From contig DAOVJK010000068.1 of NCBI GenBank assembly GCA_030673265.1, positions 1 to 11,763 on the forward strand: 11,763 bases of DNA. The letters are read 5' to 3'. The notes under the pieces were generated by a model. The model was not told where the DNA came from, searched no databases, and saw nothing but the letters and a program-made list of their open reading frames with translations. The translations under genes and the position numbers were made by a program. Of this stretch, positions 1 through 6,970 are shown in pieces (the first letter of the stretch is position 1; each line of letters opens with the position of its first letter). Source of the DNA: Pseudomonadota bacterium (lineage in GTDB: Bacteria; Desulfobacterota; Desulfobulbia; Desulfobulbales; JAGXFP01).

Positions 1-254
1 CCATCCAGTTGGGGTTCCTGCTCCAGAAAGCCGATAGAATAGCCGGGGGAAAGATGGATTTCGCCGTTGAATTCCTGGTCAATACCGGCCAGGATCCGCA
101 AAAGACAGCTCTTGCCGGAACCATTCAGGCCGAGAACGCCTATCTTGGCCCCGTAAAAATAGGAAAGCGAGATGTTCTCCAGAACGGGTTTCTTGTTGAA
201 AAATTTACTGACCTTGATCATCGAGTAGATGATTTTATTGTCTTCGTTTGCCAT
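1..254 (-). CDS. ettA: Energy-dependent translational throttle protein EttA (ABC-F ATPase), N-terminal part
   Basis: Only the first 84 residues are in the window; the gene runs off the left edge. The protein starts MANEDNKIIYSMIKVSKFF and continues through a first ABC ATPase domain with the Walker A motif GLNGSGKS at residues 42-49. The stretch around it (ISLSYFYGAKIGVLGLN before, LLRILAGID and FLEQEPQL after) follows the EttA pattern closely and is not typical of Uup or other ABC-F proteins. EttA is a cytoplasmic protein that binds the ribosomal E site and gates the first elongation steps according to ATP/ADP ratio (known from E. coli). The ATG at 252-254 is preceded by AGGGA on the minus strand, a weak ribosome binding site. 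The gene diverges from the PilZ gene across a 355-base spacer. The only unusual residue seen is Cys50 directly after the Walker A Lys-Ser; the essential Lys48 and Ser49 are present. Confidence 0.92.
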   Translation of the reverse strand, partial: MANEDNKIIYSMIKVSKFFNKKPVLENISLSYFYGAKIGVLGLNGSGKSCLLRILAGIDQEFNGEIHLSPGYSIGFLEQEPQLD

Positions 255-330
255 TTGTTTTCCCTGTGGTCTTGTTTTGCTTTTGTAAGCATTAGGTTAG
301 GCGGGGCTGATCACTTAGCGGCTGTCAGAC

Positions 331-359
331 AGATATTAAAGATTTAGGTGAATTGTCAA
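331..359 (-). promoter_or_regulatory. Candidate sigma-70 promoter for ettA
   Basis: On the minus strand a perfect -35 box TTGACA (354-359) is followed after 17 bases by ATATCT (331-336), a poor -10. The overlapping TAATAT (333-338) is a better hexamer but leaves only a 15-base spacer. A short palindrome, CTGTCAGACAG (322-332), touches the -10 and could be an operator. The position, about 80 bases upstream of the ettA start, is sensible. This is seen by eye only. Confidence 0.4.
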
Positions 360-542
360 CAACTAACTGGTGATCTTGGTGGTTTGTTTTTGATCAGGTC
401 CGGGGGGCTGGTGCTGATATCAGGTAGAGTGTGGGGGGCGGAAAATGTTTGAGAGAGAATTATTCTTAATAAACTATTCAAGTTGCTGATCTTAACTGTA
501 AAAATTCATTAAAACAATTGTCATCGACCGATTTTACTTTTA

Positions 543-600
543 CTGTTCAGCTAAAAGTGTTTTCGTAAGTGTTTGAGCATAATAATGAACGGCTGAACAG
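543..600 (+). repeat. 9-base inverted repeat enclosing an 8-base tandem repeat, upstream of the PilZ gene
   Basis: CTGTTCAGC (543-551) and its exact reverse complement GCTGAACAG (592-600) are separated by 40 bases. Between them AAGTGTTT occurs twice (555-562 and 567-574, period 12), followed by CATAAT (578-583), a five-of-six match to a -10 box with no good -35. The right arm shares its last two bases with the Shine-Dalgarno AGGAG (599-603) of the gene starting at 610. Either a DNA-level operator pair around a regulator-dependent promoter or an RNA stem partly covering the ribosome binding site would fit. If CATAAT is the true -10, transcription would start downstream of the left arm, which favours a DNA role. 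Confidence 0.45.
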
Positions 601-609
601 GAGAAGCCG

Positions 610-1653
610 ATGAGCGATTTAATTAAACATGAAAAACTGGTTGATCAGTACGTTCGGGATGGCGACCGTTTAAAGGCGATTCAAGTCCTGCTTGCCTTGA
701 TAACTCAGTATGCGCAGAAGCACGATTTTGCCAAGGCCGAAGCCCTACGGGAAAAGATCATTGACGTTGATCCTTCAGCGTTGAGCGAGGTTATTTCTGC
801 GCAGGATATTATCGATACCGCTCGTTCCAAACCAATGATACTCAGTCACCGTGAGATTTGGGCAGACCTGTATGACAAATTTTCAGCCGAAGAGGCCGAT
901 GCCCTTGAGAACGAGATGGAAGAGGTATCGTTTAACCCTGGGAATATTATCTTTGCCCAGGGCGAGAAAAAGTCAAATTTGTATTTTATCGATGGCGGTC
1001 AGGCCAAGCACATCTTCACCCAAGGGAATAGGGAGATGTTTATCAAAAGGGTCGTAGCCGGAAATGTGGCCAATGAGGACTCTTTCTTTGATGCTGGTCT
1101 CTGTACCAGTACCCTGGTCGCTGTTGATGTAGTAACACTACATTTCCTGCCAGCTATAACCTTGCTCAGCTGGGAAGGCTACCTGCCGACGATAGAGCCG
1201 ACATTGCGGGACTTCTGTGCCAAAGAAGTAAAGATCCACGATTTATTGAAGGAGAACTCCCAGGATCGGCGTGTTCAGCGGCGGATTCCTCTGCCAGGCC
1301 GGATCCTGCTCAAAATTGTTGACGCTGCGGGTGAGGTGGTCGGTAAGACCATCAGGGGGGATCTTAGTGATGTTTCAGTGGGAGGGGTGTCTTTCTTTGT
1401 CCAAACCGCCAATCGGGAACAGGCCCAGATGCTTCTGGGGCATAATCTGCATTTACGCTTAAATATACCTCCCATCATGACCGAGATCGAACAGATTGGT
1501 AAGGTGCTTGGGGTTAAGAGCTATCCAGGGGGCTCCGAAGAAAAGGAAAAATATTCGGTCCATGTGAAATTCAGTAAAACATTGCCGGAAAAATCTATTG
1601 TCGAGGCAGAACGTTTCATTAAGATGCTCAAGATTGCCGAGAGTCGCCGATAA
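610..1653 (+). CDS. Helical N-terminus / cyclic-nucleotide-binding-like fold / PilZ c-di-GMP-binding fusion protein
   Basis: A 347-residue cytoplasmic protein with three parts and no membrane segments. Residues 1-75 are helical and TPR-like (KAIQVLLALI, then AKAEALREKI). Residues 85-200 look like a cNMP-binding beta-roll (ADLYDKFSAEEADALE entry helix, GNIIFAQGEKKSNLYFIDGG, then a cassette beginning G151). Residues 215-345 are a PilZ domain, with arginines 220-225 (RRVQRR) giving the RxxxR part and DVSVGG (254-259) giving the D/NxSxxG part, so c-di-GMP binding is expected. The cNMP cassette is degenerate: the arginine that grips the cyclic phosphate in CRP aligns with Cys165, and the FGE-type glycine is Asn155, so cAMP binding is doubtful. 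The ATG at 610 has AGGAG at 599-603 with a six-base gap. The next gene starts 2 bases after the stop. The likely role is a c-di-GMP effector; its target is unknown. Confidence 0.85.
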   Translation: MSDLIKHEKLVDQYVRDGDRLKAIQVLLALITQYAQKHDFAKAEALREKIIDVDPSALSEVISAQDIIDTARSKPMILSHREIWADLYDKFSAEEADALENEMEEVSFNPGNIIFAQGEKKSNLYFIDGGQAKHIFTQGNREMFIKRVVAGNVANEDSFFDAGLCTSTLVAVDVVTLHFLPAITLLSWEGYLPTIEPTLRDFCAKEVKIHDLLKENSQDRRVQRRIPLPGRILLKIVDAAGEVVGKTIRGDLSDVSVGGVSFFVQTANREQAQMLLGHNLHLRLNIPPIMTEIEQIGKVLGVKSYPGGSEEKEKYSVHVKFSKTLPEKSIVEAERFIKMLKIAESRR

Positions 1654-1655
1654 CA

Positions 1656-2291
1656 GTGAAGATATTTATGGATCTGGATGTGCCGGTGGTTGGTATCCTG
1701 CGGGGAATTAGCGGAGAATTTTTTCATGGGGTGATGGTGGCCTCCTTTGCGGCTGGTTTGCAGGCTCTGGAGATAACCATGAATACTGAAGGTGTGGTCG
1801 ACATGGTGAGTCGTTGTCGTCCGGAGGTGGTGGAGGGGAAATTGCTTGGGGTTGGCACGGTTCGTAATTTGGCCGAGGCCAGGATCGCTATTGGGGCGGG
1901 GGCCATGTTCCTGGTTACTCCCAATACCGACACCAGAGTAATTGAATATGCTGCGGCTCTGGACATCCCGGTAATCGCCGGGGCCTTTACCCCCACCGAG
2001 GTTTATAATGCCTGGGCGGCCGGGGCGGCAATGGTCAAGATTTTCCCTTGCGGGGTTGTCGGTCCGGGATACATTCGGGAACTGCGGGGGCCTTTTGACC
2101 AGATCCAGATGATGGCGGTGGGTGGGGTGACTCGTGAAAATCTCAAGGATTACTTCAGGGCCGGCGCCACCGGGGTCGGGGTGGGCTCGGCTCTGTTCGG
2201 AGCTGAAGCATTGCTGGAAAGGAATCTGGAAGAGATTACTGAAAATGTCGGGAGATTTGTCGGAGCGGTGACGGAGGCAGCCAATGCGTAA
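1656..2291 (+). CDS. eda: 2-dehydro-3-deoxy-phosphogluconate / 4-hydroxy-2-oxoglutarate aldolase (KDPG aldolase family)
   Basis: A 211-residue class I aldolase, about the usual size for the family. KDPG aldolases cleave 2-keto-3-deoxy-6-phosphogluconate to pyruvate and glyceraldehyde 3-phosphate through a lysine Schiff base. The expected residues are visible: Glu39 in ALEIT, Thr68 in GVGTV, the Schiff-base Lys128 in MVKIFPC, and the phosphate/C-terminal glycine loops AVGGV and GVGVGSALF. There is no 6-phosphogluconate dehydratase (edd) nearby, so the substrate is uncertain; a 2-oxo acid other than KDPG is possible. The start is ambiguous. GTG at 1656, 2 bases after the preceding stop, gives MKIFMD but has no good ribosome binding site. 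ATG at 1668 has only a weak GAAGA five bases upstream. The tight spacing suggests cotranscription with the PilZ gene. Confidence 0.85.
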   Translation: MKIFMDLDVPVVGILRGISGEFFHGVMVASFAAGLQALEITMNTEGVVDMVSRCRPEVVEGKLLGVGTVRNLAEARIAIGAGAMFLVTPNTDTRVIEYAAALDIPVIAGAFTPTEVYNAWAAGAAMVKIFPCGVVGPGYIRELRGPFDQIQMMAVGGVTRENLKDYFRAGATGVGVGSALFGAEALLERNLEEITENVGRFVGAVTEAANA

Positions 2292-2315
2292 CCCTGGAGG
2301 CTACCCCACGAATTT

Positions 2316-2345
2316 CTGACAAAATTTACCTGCCAATATTATAAC
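2316..2345 (+). promoter_or_regulatory. Candidate sigma-70 promoter for the DRE-TIM aldolase gene
   Basis: CTGACA (2316-2321, five of six matches to the -35 consensus) is followed by an 18-base spacer and TATAAC (2340-2345, five of six matches to the -10). It lies in an AT-rich 83-base gap, about 30 bases before the start codon. If real, it would let this gene and those downstream be expressed independently of the PilZ-eda pair. Confidence 0.45.
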
Positions 2346-2374
2346 AGACAATTTAAAAGCTACAGGAGACAGGA

Positions 2375-3319
2375 ATGTACAGACCTCAGATTAAGGTTAT
2401 CGATTGCACCGTCAGGGATGGCGGGTTGATGAATAAATGGCAGTTTAGTGATGATTTCGTCCGGCACGTCTACCAGGCATTGTCAAAATCCGGAGTGGAC
2501 TATATGGAGATCGGCTACCTCTCATCGGAGGGGATGTTTTCCCGTGAGGAGATGGGAGCGTGGAAGTTCTGTGCCGAAGATGACCTCAAAAGGATTGTCG
2601 GTGATGCTGAACAGACGATCAAGTTTTCGGCTATGGCTGATATCGGGCGGATCAATCACGACGATATCCCGCTATGTGCTGACAGTTCTCTCGATATGAT
2701 CCGGGTTGCCTGTTATGTGCATCAGGTCGACAAGGCCATTTCCCTGGCCGAGCACTGTATGGATAAGGGCTATGAGGTGACGATCAACCTGATGGCTGTT
2801 TCTACCGTTAACCAGCGAGACCTTGAGGAGGCCTTGGATGATCTGGGCAAGAGCCGGGTGCCGATCATCTATCTGGTCGACAGCTTCGGCTTCTTTTATT
2901 CGGAGCATATTGATGTGCTGGCCAAAAAATATATCGAGTGTCTGCCGGGCAAGACCATCGGTATCCACGGCCACAATAACCAGCAACTGGCTTTCGCCAA
3001 TACTATTTCGGCCATCATCAACGGGATTGATTTTCTCGATGCGACCCTGTACGGGATTGGTCGTGGGGCCGGTAATTGTCCGTTGGAACTGCTGGTTTCC
3101 TTTCTGAAAAACCCCAAATTCGATGTGCGGCCCCTTATCGAAGTCATTGAACGTGATGTGTTGCCATGGAGCAAAAAAATCGAATGGGGTTATTCCGTGC
3201 CCTATATGGTAACCGGTACTCTTAATCAACACCCCCGGGCTGCCATTGCCCAAATGGAGTCCAAGGATAAAGATAAGGTAACGTCTTTCTACGATCAGGC
3301 CACTTCTCTACCCGTGTAG
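2375..3319 (+). CDS. DRE-TIM metallo-aldolase (HMGL-like, 4-hydroxy-2-oxovalerate aldolase-type catalytic domain)
   Basis: A 314-residue cytoplasmic TIM-barrel enzyme of the HMG-CoA lyase/DmpG superfamily. The N-terminal DCTVRDGG (residues 10-17) is the DxTxRDG signature, with Asp10 a metal ligand and Arg14 catalytic. IHGHNN (197-202) supplies the two metal-binding histidines, 198 and 200. YGIGRGAGNCPLELL (226-240) is the conserved late glycine loop. Members split or join 2-oxo acids and acyl groups using a divalent metal. It is shorter than DmpG/MhpE aldolases and appears to lack their C-terminal domain that contacts the acylating aldehyde dehydrogenase; no such partner is nearby. The exact substrate therefore cannot be named. 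AGGAGA at 2364-2369, five bases before the ATG, supports the start. It follows an Eda-family gene, so two unrelated aldolase folds sit side by side. Confidence 0.8.
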   Translation: MYRPQIKVIDCTVRDGGLMNKWQFSDDFVRHVYQALSKSGVDYMEIGYLSSEGMFSREEMGAWKFCAEDDLKRIVGDAEQTIKFSAMADIGRINHDDIPLCADSSLDMIRVACYVHQVDKAISLAEHCMDKGYEVTINLMAVSTVNQRDLEEALDDLGKSRVPIIYLVDSFGFFYSEHIDVLAKKYIECLPGKTIGIHGHNNQQLAFANTISAIINGIDFLDATLYGIGRGAGNCPLELLVSFLKNPKFDVRPLIEVIERDVLPWSKKIEWGYSVPYMVTGTLNQHPRAAIAQMESKDKDKVTSFYDQATSLPV

Positions 3320-3356
3320 CTGTTGACAATAGGCAAACCGGTTAAGAGGCCGGATT

Positions 3357-3361
3357 GGAGG
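3357..3361 (+). promoter_or_regulatory. Ribosome binding site that fixes the start of the exported protein
   Basis: GGAGG at 3357-3361 lies five bases before the ATG at 3367. An in-frame TTG at 3355 would place this site inside the coding region, so the ATG is preferred. The signal peptide then begins cleanly MRSAKISHGS. Confidence 0.75.
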
Positions 3362-3366
3362 AAGTA

Positions 3367-4473
3367 ATGCGCTCAGCTAAAATATCACATGGTTCAACCA
3401 GCAGGCTGGTCAAGGTTCTGGCCTTGGTCTTGCTCTGTATGTTCTGTCTGCCTGGTATTTCCGCCAGTGTTGATGAGATCAGCTTTGAGTCTTTTATTGA
3501 AAAGCATGGTAATGGCTGGATCGATTGGGACAAGGGGCTAATTTACGGAATCGGCCGGGGTTACCCCAGCAAAAACCGTAATAATCGTCCTCTCTCCCGG
3601 GGAGTGGCCGGTGTTCTGGCCTCGGGAAGTATTGTCAAGCTGGCGGCTGGGATCCATCTGGATGACGCCCGGACCCTGGAGACTCTCGGTAGCGGCCGCG
3701 TAACCATCCACCTGGAAGCATTTCTGAAAGATAAGCAGCACAAGAGCACTTTTGTTGATGATGGCAGGGATCCCTATTACGAGGTGATCCATGTGGCTAG
3801 TATGAAAGGGGTGGGCGGCCTGACGGCCAAGCTGCTGGATCATCTATCTACAGATCCTTCCTGGCGGGACTTCCCTGTTCGGCCCCTTAAGCCTCGGGCC
3901 GAGTTGGACGATAATGACCAGCCGTGGCTGGTGCTGGATGCCCGGGGATTAGCCAACAACGAGCAGGTCCAGCCGGCGATGTTCCCTAAAATCACCAGCG
4001 AGACCGGTGAGATCATCTATGAAGTACAAAAAGTCGAGGAAGCCGCTTTGCTCAATCGCGGCTTGATGCGCTATGTGGTTTCGGACGAACCATTATCCAC
4101 GCTTCGTTCTGATCATCGGGCAATTGACCGGTTACTGGCCAAGGCCGGAATTATCTTCGGAGTGGACGAGGCCCGGGCAGCAACGGTGGCAAGATCTCTG
4201 CAGGTGCCGGTTTTTCCGGCTAAATCTTCGGTGTCTAAAAACAGGAAAAGAAAGAAACGCGAGCGTTATATCGTTACAGACGTAAAGTCAGTCCAAGGCC
4301 TGGCCAAGACCAATCTGGTGGTTAGCGCCCAGGACGCTATGAATCTCAAGGACGAGGATGCATCATCCAAGATTCTCCAAAAATGTCGGGTGCTGGTGAT
4401 TGTTTCCAGCCCGATTGGTGGCATCGAGGGAACCCTGCCTACCCAGCTGGCTATGAACAGCGGCGCAATGTGA
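3367..4473 (+). CDS. Exported LPP20/FlgT-like protein of unknown function, adjacent to a CHASE2 cyclase
   Basis: A 368-residue protein with a Sec signal peptide: basic start, hydrophobic core VLALVLLCMFCLPG (17-30) and likely cleavage after Ala33. The cysteines in the core do not make a good lipobox, so it is probably a soluble periplasmic protein. After the signal come WIDWDKGLIYGIGRGYP (51-67) and a helical stretch to about residue 107. Both resemble the start of LPP20-family and FlgT N-terminal domains, where a GW(V/I)DW.(T/K)GL strand precedes an Ala/Arg-rich helix. LVLDARGL (188-195) and PAMFPKI (203-209) match a strand pattern I associate with the same proteins. A Lys/Arg-rich linker lies near residues 294-302. 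The stop is 16 bases before the cyclase ATG, so the two are very likely cotranscribed. Function is not established; acting as a periplasmic partner of the CHASE2 sensor is an inference from position. Confidence 0.65.
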   Translation: MRSAKISHGSTSRLVKVLALVLLCMFCLPGISASVDEISFESFIEKHGNGWIDWDKGLIYGIGRGYPSKNRNNRPLSRGVAGVLASGSIVKLAAGIHLDDARTLETLGSGRVTIHLEAFLKDKQHKSTFVDDGRDPYYEVIHVASMKGVGGLTAKLLDHLSTDPSWRDFPVRPLKPRAELDDNDQPWLVLDARGLANNEQVQPAMFPKITSETGEIIYEVQKVEEAALLNRGLMRYVVSDEPLSTLRSDHRAIDRLLAKAGIIFGVDEARAATVARSLQVPVFPAKSSVSKNRKRKKRERYIVTDVKSVQGLAKTNLVVSAQDAMNLKDEDASSKILQKCRVLVIVSSPIGGIEGTLPTQLAMNSGAM

Positions 4474-4489
4474 GTCTTGTTGACGCGCT

Positions 4490-6601
4490 ATGACTGGGAA
4501 AAGTCTTTTTCGCGACCAGATCCTGTTTACCGCGATCTGCCTGGTGCTGGTGACTGGCACGGTGATTTTTTGTTACCGGCTCGGTGTTTTGACCCGGGCC
4601 GATAATTATCTTTATGATGTAAATGTCGCCTGGCGCGGCCCGGTCGAAACCTCGGGTCAGGTTACCCTCGTTCTGATGGATGAGGCGAGCGCGGTGCGCT
4701 TGCAGCGGCACCGGGGCCAGTGGTCCAGAAAAAAACTGGCCAGGGCTCTGGATAATATCTGCGGGGCCGGAGCGGCGGTGGTCGGTCTTGATATGGTTTT
4801 GGCCGCTCCTGATCTGGACCCGGCCGCCGATCAGCTGCTGGCCCAAGCGATCAGTGATTGTAATAATATCGTTCTGGCCAGGGTCTCTGCCGCTGAAGGG
4901 GTTGAGGAGATTGCACCGTACGGGTTGTTCCAGGAGGGGATGATCGGCGACGGTTTTATCGACGTCCCTTTGGATCAGGACGGTATTCTTCGCAAGATCC
5001 GTTTTTTTAATGCCAGGCCTCTGGCCGATGGCAGTCTCCAGTTGCTACCCTCTTTTGCTCTGGAACTGTCCCGGCTCTTTCTTGATCTCGAGTTTGATTT
5101 TGATTTTTCCGGTGAAGATCATTTTCTGATGGGCAAGCCTGATGCTAAGCAGTTACGTCTGCCCTATCCCGATCTTATGATAAATTACCACGGCGACTAT
5201 ACTGCCTTTACCGTGGTGTCATTTGCCGATGTGGTCAGTAACACCATGAATCCGGAAGATTTACGGGACCGGATTGTTCTGGTTGGTTCGACCCTGTCCA
5301 GTCAGAAGGATTTCTTTACCACGTCCTTTTCGCGTTTTCACAAAGGCAATGCCGACTTGGCAGGTCATTTTAAAAGCATTGATGAAAATATTCTGGGTTC
5401 CGATGAACCTGGGGTTGCCTGCCATGCCCATGCGCTAGAGACAATTCTCCGCCAGGTATTTATTCGTCATATAACCGGCAAGGTAGTGATGTGGCTGACT
5501 GCAGTTTTGGGGATATTAGGCCTTATTTTCTATCTGCCCCGGATCGGCATGATTATGGAGGTGGTTATCCTTCTTTTTACAGTGACCGGCCTGGTTATTA
5601 TCTCCAACCTGCTCTTCCTGAATAATGCCTTGCGGCTCGATATTTCCCCGTTAATCGTGGTGTTTTTGAGCCAATTCATCGCGGGTGTTACCCTGCAGAA
5701 ATCCTTCGGTCGCAAGAAGACCACAATGATTACTTCCATGTTTGGCAAGTACGTATCGTCGGGGGTGGTCAATGAATTGATCAAGGGTGATATCGGCACC
5801 TCTCTTGAGGGGCGGCGTGAGAAGTTGACCATGCTCTTTTCGGATCTGCGGGGTTTTACCACTATTTCCGAAAAATTAGGGGCGAAGGATACCGGCCGCC
5901 TGCTTAATGTTTATTTTGACACAATGATCCCTCTGGTTTTTGAACAGCAGGGGACTTTGGATAAATTGATGGGCGATGCGGTGATGGCCTTTTTCGGTGC
6001 GCCGCTGCCGTTGGCGGATCATCCAGCGAAGGCCGCCGCCACGGCCCTGATGATGATGGAGAAGCTTGAGGACTTAGTCCAGCGCGACGATGTTGCCGGC
6101 GCTGCAGATCTGGATATTGGTATCGGTCTCAACACCGGCGAGGTTACGGTGGGCAACCTGGGCAGTAATGTGTTTATGGATTATACGATAATTGGTGATG
6201 CGGTTAATCTTGCTTCACGTCTTGAAGGGTTGAACAAGGTCTATGGTACCCATATTCTCTGTACTGAATTTACCGCCAGGGAGCTTGATGATCGTTTTCT
6301 GCTCCGTGAGCTGGATATTGTCAAGGTAAAGGGTAAGGCCGAGGCGGTTGCCATCTGTGAATTGGTCGGCTGGCGGGATCGCCAGGATGAGACCAGGCTG
6401 GCTATGGCCTCTTTATTTGGGGAGGGGCTTGGCGCCTACCGGCTGCAACAGTGGGATCGGGCCGAAGAGCTGTTGCGACAGCTTCTGGATACTTGCCCGG
6501 ATGATGGTCCCTCCCGGTTGTATCTGGATCGGATCGCCCATTTTCGTGAGAATCCACCGTCAGCAGATTGGCAAGGTGTTACTGCTTTTGATCATAAATA
6601 A
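4490..6601 (+). CDS. CHASE2-domain membrane adenylate cyclase (class III)
   Basis: A 703-residue inner-membrane protein. One membrane segment (about 11-31) is followed by a periplasmic CHASE2 sensor (about 35-325), three membrane segments (about 332-350, 355-377, 385-402) and a cytoplasmic class III cyclase domain (about 440-625). A short TPR-like tail follows (about 640-685). The catalytic set is complete: metal-binding Asp452 in FSDLRGFT and Asp496 in KLMGDAVMAFFGAP, adenine-selecting Lys492 and Asp564 (FMDYT), and transition-state Asn573 and Arg577 in DAVNLASRLEG. The Lys/Asp pair indicates ATP and therefore cAMP as product. CHASE2 ligands are generally unknown. The ATG at 4490 has no clear Shine-Dalgarno, so translation may depend on coupling to the gene 16 bases upstream. 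The architecture is common in deltaproteobacteria and cyanobacteria. Confidence 0.92.
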   Translation: MTGKSLFRDQILFTAICLVLVTGTVIFCYRLGVLTRADNYLYDVNVAWRGPVETSGQVTLVLMDEASAVRLQRHRGQWSRKKLARALDNICGAGAAVVGLDMVLAAPDLDPAADQLLAQAISDCNNIVLARVSAAEGVEEIAPYGLFQEGMIGDGFIDVPLDQDGILRKIRFFNARPLADGSLQLLPSFALELSRLFLDLEFDFDFSGEDHFLMGKPDAKQLRLPYPDLMINYHGDYTAFTVVSFADVVSNTMNPEDLRDRIVLVGSTLSSQKDFFTTSFSRFHKGNADLAGHFKSIDENILGSDEPGVACHAHALETILRQVFIRHITGKVVMWLTAVLGILGLIFYLPRIGMIMEVVILLFTVTGLVIISNLLFLNNALRLDISPLIVVFLSQFIAGVTLQKSFGRKKTTMITSMFGKYVSSGVVNELIKGDIGTSLEGRREKLTMLFSDLRGFTTISEKLGAKDTGRLLNVYFDTMIPLVFEQQGTLDKLMGDAVMAFFGAPLPLADHPAKAAATALMMMEKLEDLVQRDDVAGAADLDIGIGLNTGEVTVGNLGSNVFMDYTIIGDAVNLASRLEGLNKVYGTHILCTEFTARELDDRFLLRELDIVKVKGKAEAVAICELVGWRDRQDETRLAMASLFGEGLGAYRLQQWDRAEELLRQLLDTCPDDGPSRLYLDRIAHFRENPPSADWQGVTAFDHK

Positions 6602-6757
6602 TGGTTCACTTTACTCAATAATTCCGATTGAAGACCGGAAAATCTGTTATGACGGGTCGAGGGCACCTGTTTTTGTCAGCAACTAACCAAGACTATAGAA
6701 CCAACATATAGTGTTAACAATAGATAATAGCTCAGGGAGTTGAGTAACAAAATAACG
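6602..6757 (+). other. Spacer between the cyclase and slyX
   Basis: No gene is seen in these 156 bases. A weak hairpin (TCCG...CGGA around 6627-6643) lacks a following T-run, so it is not a convincing terminator. Several -10-like hexamers occur: TATAGA (6694-6699, with TTGTCA 15 bases upstream), TATAGT (6707-6712) and GATAAT (6723-6728). A promoter for slyX-helicase is therefore likely here, but I cannot choose one. AGGGAG at 6734-6739 abuts an in-frame TTG and is too close to serve it. Confidence 0.4.
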
Positions 6758-6970
6758 ATGACAGCTGAAAGTGAATCATTGGCGACAAGAATTATCGAGC
6801 TGGAGACCCGGCAGGCCTTTCAAGATCAGACCATTGAGGAGTTGGATGGCGTGATTATCAGCCAGCAGCAACAGCTTGATCGTCTGGAGGCGAATTTGGC
6901 TCTGCTCAAAAAGCAACTCAAGCAACTTGTTGGCGGATCTGGCGATACGCAGGGGCAGCATGGCTACTGA
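6758..6970 (+). CDS. slyX: SlyX family protein
   Basis: A 70-residue, almost entirely helical coiled-coil protein. The core ELETRQAFQDQTIEELD is the SlyX hallmark (E. coli has the closely similar ELESRLAFQEITIEELN). It is followed by a glutamine-rich heptad region (QQQQLDRLEANLALLKKQL) and the short tail ending HGY that SlyX proteins typically carry. The molecular function of SlyX is unknown in any organism; the name comes from a position next to slyD, which is not present here. The start is uncertain. ATG at 6758 is chosen; in-frame TTG codons at 6740 and 6779 are alternatives, and none has a well-placed ribosome binding site. The last 11 bases overlap the helicase gene, which points to translational coupling. 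Confidence 0.85.
   Translation: MTAESESLATRIIELETRQAFQDQTIEELDGVIISQQQQLDRLEANLALLKKQLKQLVGGSGDTQGQHGY

Larger units (their letters stand above)
255..609. other. 355-base divergent intergenic region
   Basis: No convincing gene lies here. The left part holds the candidate ettA promoter. The middle contains two copies of GGGGGGC (402-408 and 433-439), 31 bases apart, flanking a perfect 10-base palindrome CTGATATCAG (414-423). TGATC recurs at several points (about 309, 371, 391 and 486). From about 450 onward the DNA becomes AT-rich, as expected for promoter DNA of the plus-strand gene. The last 70 bases hold the inverted and direct repeats listed separately. I found no tRNA-like fold, riboswitch core or strong intrinsic terminator. 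Confidence 0.6.

Noticed and set aside
9..347. Plus-strand reading frame over the left edge
   Set aside because: It is the reverse-strand shadow of ettA, whose frame has clear family motifs.
536..600. LexA (SOS) box upstream of the PilZ gene
   Set aside because: GTTCAGC and GAAC-N4-GAAC resemble parts of some bacterial LexA sites, but no complete match to a known consensus is present.
2672..3253. 193-codon minus-strand reading frame
   Set aside because: Antisense to the DRE-TIM aldolase, which carries all catalytic motifs in its own frame.
3323..3351. TTGACA (3323-3328) as a promoter for the exported protein and cyclase
   Set aside because: No acceptable -10 hexamer lies 15-19 bases downstream; the palindrome AACCGGTT (3336-3343) there is short and may be chance.
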